Assembly (NCBI GenBank): GCA_016930735.1 | Contig: JAFGGF010000317.1 | Location: 1-6,402, forward strand | Length of the DNA stretch: 6,402 nt | DNA from: Prolixibacteraceae bacterium | GTDB taxonomy: Bacteria; Bacteroidota; Bacteroidia; Bacteroidales; Prolixibacteraceae | Direction: 5' to 3' | Position numbers and translations under genes: made by a program | The notes under the pieces: model-generated | Database searches by the model: none | What the model saw: only the letters and a program-made list of their open reading frames with translations | What the model was told of the DNA's origin: nothing | Shown here: positions 4,505 to 6,402 of the stretch, in pieces | Layout: each line of letters opens with the position of its first letter | Numbering within the stretch: the stretch's first letter is position 1

Positions 4505-6402
4505 ATGAAAAAGATAATTTTTATACCTGTTCTATTAATTGCAGTTTTAGGTTACAGTCAGTTGCCTTTTTCTTCAGGCGCCCCTAACCAGGCGGCACTG
4601 TTGAATGAAGCTGTGGATGTCAGCGAAGATTTCAGAAATTTTTCGAATACCTATTTTATTGCTGACAGCCTGACTTCATTCGATACTGAAACCGGGCAGG
4701 GAACCGTTAAATGGATGCGGAATGTATACCAGACACGCCAGGCATTCAACAATATGCTTGCATTTATGAATACCATTGGAGGGAATGAATTTCCGGGTGT
4801 GGAATATGCAGAAAATCCGAATCTTCCTTTCAAACTTGAATTTGTTTCACCAAAAACAGTCCGGATCAGGATGAATACCGGTCCAGATATGCAGGAAGAC
4901 AAAGAATCATTAATGCTTGTAAACGGGTTTGCACCAAAAGACCATTCCTGGGTATATTCCAAAATTGAGGGAGGGCATAAATACACCAGTCCGACCGGTG
5001 AATCGGTGGTAATCCGAATCCGTCCCTGGCATTTAGAATTTTATGACGCTTTGGGAACCCTGATAACAAAAACATACCACCGCAGGGATAACGACGAAAC
5101 TTACACCCCTGTTGTACCATTCTGTTTTGTCCGCCGTTCTTCCGATTATTCCAGAAGTGTCGCCGCTTCTTTTACTCTTTCACCCGGAGAAAAAATATTC
5201 GGTTTTGGCGAATCATTCAAAGAGTTTAACAAAAGAGGGCAGAAAGTTGTACTCTGGACCGACGATTCCAATGGGGTGCAGAATGAAACCATGTACAAGC
5301 CTATACCTTTCTTTATGAGCAGTAAGGGTTACGGAATGTTTATGCACACCTCTTCCCCGATATCCTGCGACGTAGGTAGATACTACAATTCTGTTAATAC
5401 AATGATGATAGGTGACGAATCGCTCGACCTGTTTGTTTTCCTTGGAGAACCCAAAGATATTCTGAATGAATATACCAACCTGACCGGAAAAGCACAGATG
5501 CCGCCACTCTGGTCGTTTGGATTGTGGATGAGCCGCATTACTTATTTTTCGGAAGCCGATGGCCGGAGGGTGGCAGCCCTGCTCCGTCAGAACCGCATAC
5601 CAAGCGATGTGATCCATTTTGATACCGGATGGTTTGAAACCGACTGGCGTTGTGATTACAAATTCTCGGAATCACGTTTTGACGACCCTGCAAAAATGAT
5701 CACGGACCTTGATGCCATGGGCTTAAAAACCTGCCTGTGGCAATTGCCTTACTTTGTTCCGAAAAATACTTTATTCCCTGAAATTATTGAAAAAGGCCTA
5801 TATGTTAAAAACCGGAAAGGCAATCTGCCTTATGAAGATGCAGTTCTGGATTTCTCCAACCCAAAAACCGTAGAATGGTATCAGAATAAAATCAAAGGAT
5901 TGCTGGAAATGGGAGTGGGAGCCATCAAAGTTGATTTTGGCGAAGCAGCCCCTGCCAATGGAATTTACGCATCAGGACGTACCGGTTTTTACGAACATAA
6001 CCTTTATCCTTTGCGCTATAATAAAGCTGTTGCTGACATCACCAAAAAAGTGACCGGCGAAACCATAATCTGGGCACGTTCCACCTGGGCAGGAAGCCAG
6101 AGGTACCCTCTTCACTGGGGGGGCGATGCTGCCAACACCGATAATGCAATGTTGTCAACTTTGCATGCAGGTCTGTCGATCGGACTGTCAGGATTTACTT
6201 TCTGGAGCCACGATATCGGAGGGTTTGTCCACCGTACACCCGAAGACCTTTACCGTCGCTGGCTGCCTTTCGGTATGCTGACGTCCCACTCAAGAACACA
6301 CGGAGCACCACCAAAGGAACCATGGGAATACAACGAAAGTTTTAACGATGCTTTCCGCCTTGCCGATGAAATGAAGTACAAACTGATGCCTTACATTTAT
6401 GC
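4505..6402 (+). CDS. Secreted GH31 alpha-glycosidase, alpha-xylosidase (YicI)-like, 3' end outside window
   Basis: 632 complete codons are visible and the frame is open to the window edge, so the C-terminus is missing (E. coli YicI is 772 residues). The enzyme hydrolyses terminal alpha-linked sugars, probably alpha-xylosides or alpha-glucosides released from plant-type glycans. A signal peptide, MKKIIFIPVLLIAVLGYSQ, sends it to the periplasm or beyond. An N-terminal beta-sandwich (about 20-320) includes FGFGE (232-236), and the (beta/alpha)8 barrel starts near MPPLWSFGLW (332-341). The nucleophile is Asp477 in IKVDFGE and the acid/base is Asp541 in HWGGD, about the same distance apart as in YicI. 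LSIGLSGFTFWSHDIGGF and SHSRTHG are family signatures close to YicI. At the subsite where YicI has FDCFW, this protein has FDTGW (372-376), so specificity may differ. Codon and GC use look richer in G/C than in the upstream operon. It probably opens a separate transcription unit. Confidence 0.93.
   Translation, partial: MKKIIFIPVLLIAVLGYSQLPFSSGAPNQAALLNEAVDVSEDFRNFSNTYFIADSLTSFDTETGQGTVKWMRNVYQTRQAFNNMLAFMNTIGGNEFPGVEYAENPNLPFKLEFVSPKTVRIRMNTGPDMQEDKESLMLVNGFAPKDHSWVYSKIEGGHKYTSPTGESVVIRIRPWHLEFYDALGTLITKTYHRRDNDETYTPVVPFCFVRRSSDYSRSVAASFTLSPGEKIFGFGESFKEFNKRGQKVVLWTDDSNGVQNETMYKPIPFFMSSKGYGMFMHTSSPISCDVGRYYNSVNTMMIGDESLDLFVFLGEPKDILNEYTNLTGKAQMPPLWSFGLWMSRITYFSEADGRRVAALLRQNRIPSDVIHFDTGWFETDWRCDYKFSESRFDDPAKMITDLDAMGLKTCLWQLPYFVPKNTLFPEIIEKGLYVKNRKGNLPYEDAVLDFSNPKTVEWYQNKIKGLLEMGVGAIKVDFGEAAPANGIYASGRTGFYEHNLYPLRYNKAVADITKKVTGETIIWARSTWAGSQRYPLHWGGDAANTDNAMLSTLHAGLSIGLSGFTFWSHDIGGFVHRTPEDLYRRWLPFGMLTSHSRTHGAPPKEPWEYNESFNDAFRLADEMKYKLMPYIY

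Noticed and set aside
4651..5617. Several minus-strand and alternate-frame ORFs inside the GH31 gene
   Set aside because: They lie wholly opposite or within a continuous GH31 frame with intact catalytic motifs and have no recognisable protein character.
1..6402. CRISPR array, tRNA/rRNA, transposase or phage genes
   Set aside because: No regularly spaced repeats, RNA-gene signatures, transposase motifs or phage-like proteins were seen on either strand.

Overview
The window looks like chromosomal DNA of a member of the Bacteroidota, probably a Bacteroidales or Marinilabiliales-type organism. The base composition is AT-rich and the starts are preceded by A-rich leaders rather than strong Shine-Dalgarno sequences. 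The protein families also point there: an ECF sigma factor paired with a HEAT-domain membrane protein, DUF4097 surface proteins, a conserved MPYRRLP-type hypothetical protein and a secreted GH31 glycosidase. All supported genes lie on the + strand. The assignment is by recognition, not by database search.

Layout. Positions 1-268 hold no gene. They carry two partial copies of a CTCAGGATGAC-containing intergenic repeat, a small hairpin and an ECF-type promoter candidate. Positions 269-3330 form a compact four-gene operon: ECF sigma factor, then a single-pass membrane protein with C-terminal HEAT-like helices (putative anti-sigma factor), then two tandem, clearly paralogous, exported DUF4097 beta-repeat proteins. 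A strong hairpin with a T-rich tail (3347-3387) closes the operon. A second ECF-like promoter candidate (3403-3429) precedes a monocistronic conserved hypothetical gene (3502-4239). A 265-base gap with a long imperfect inverted repeat and a 52-codon ORF overlapping the next start leads to a secreted GH31 alpha-glycosidase/alpha-xylosidase-like gene (4505 onward) that runs off the window end with both catalytic aspartates present.

How it may work together (inference). The sigma factor is probably held by the membrane HEAT protein. Release would drive its own operon, including the two exported beta-repeat proteins, which would act as envelope components or as sensors of envelope state. The -35-like TGTAAC plus T-tract shared by the sigma operon and the 3502 gene raises the possibility that the latter is a co-regulated target. 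The GH31 gene appears to be a separate transcription unit for degradation of alpha-linked glycans and may be the start of a carbohydrate-utilisation locus continuing beyond the window. The least described part is the sigma / HEAT / twin DUF4097 module.
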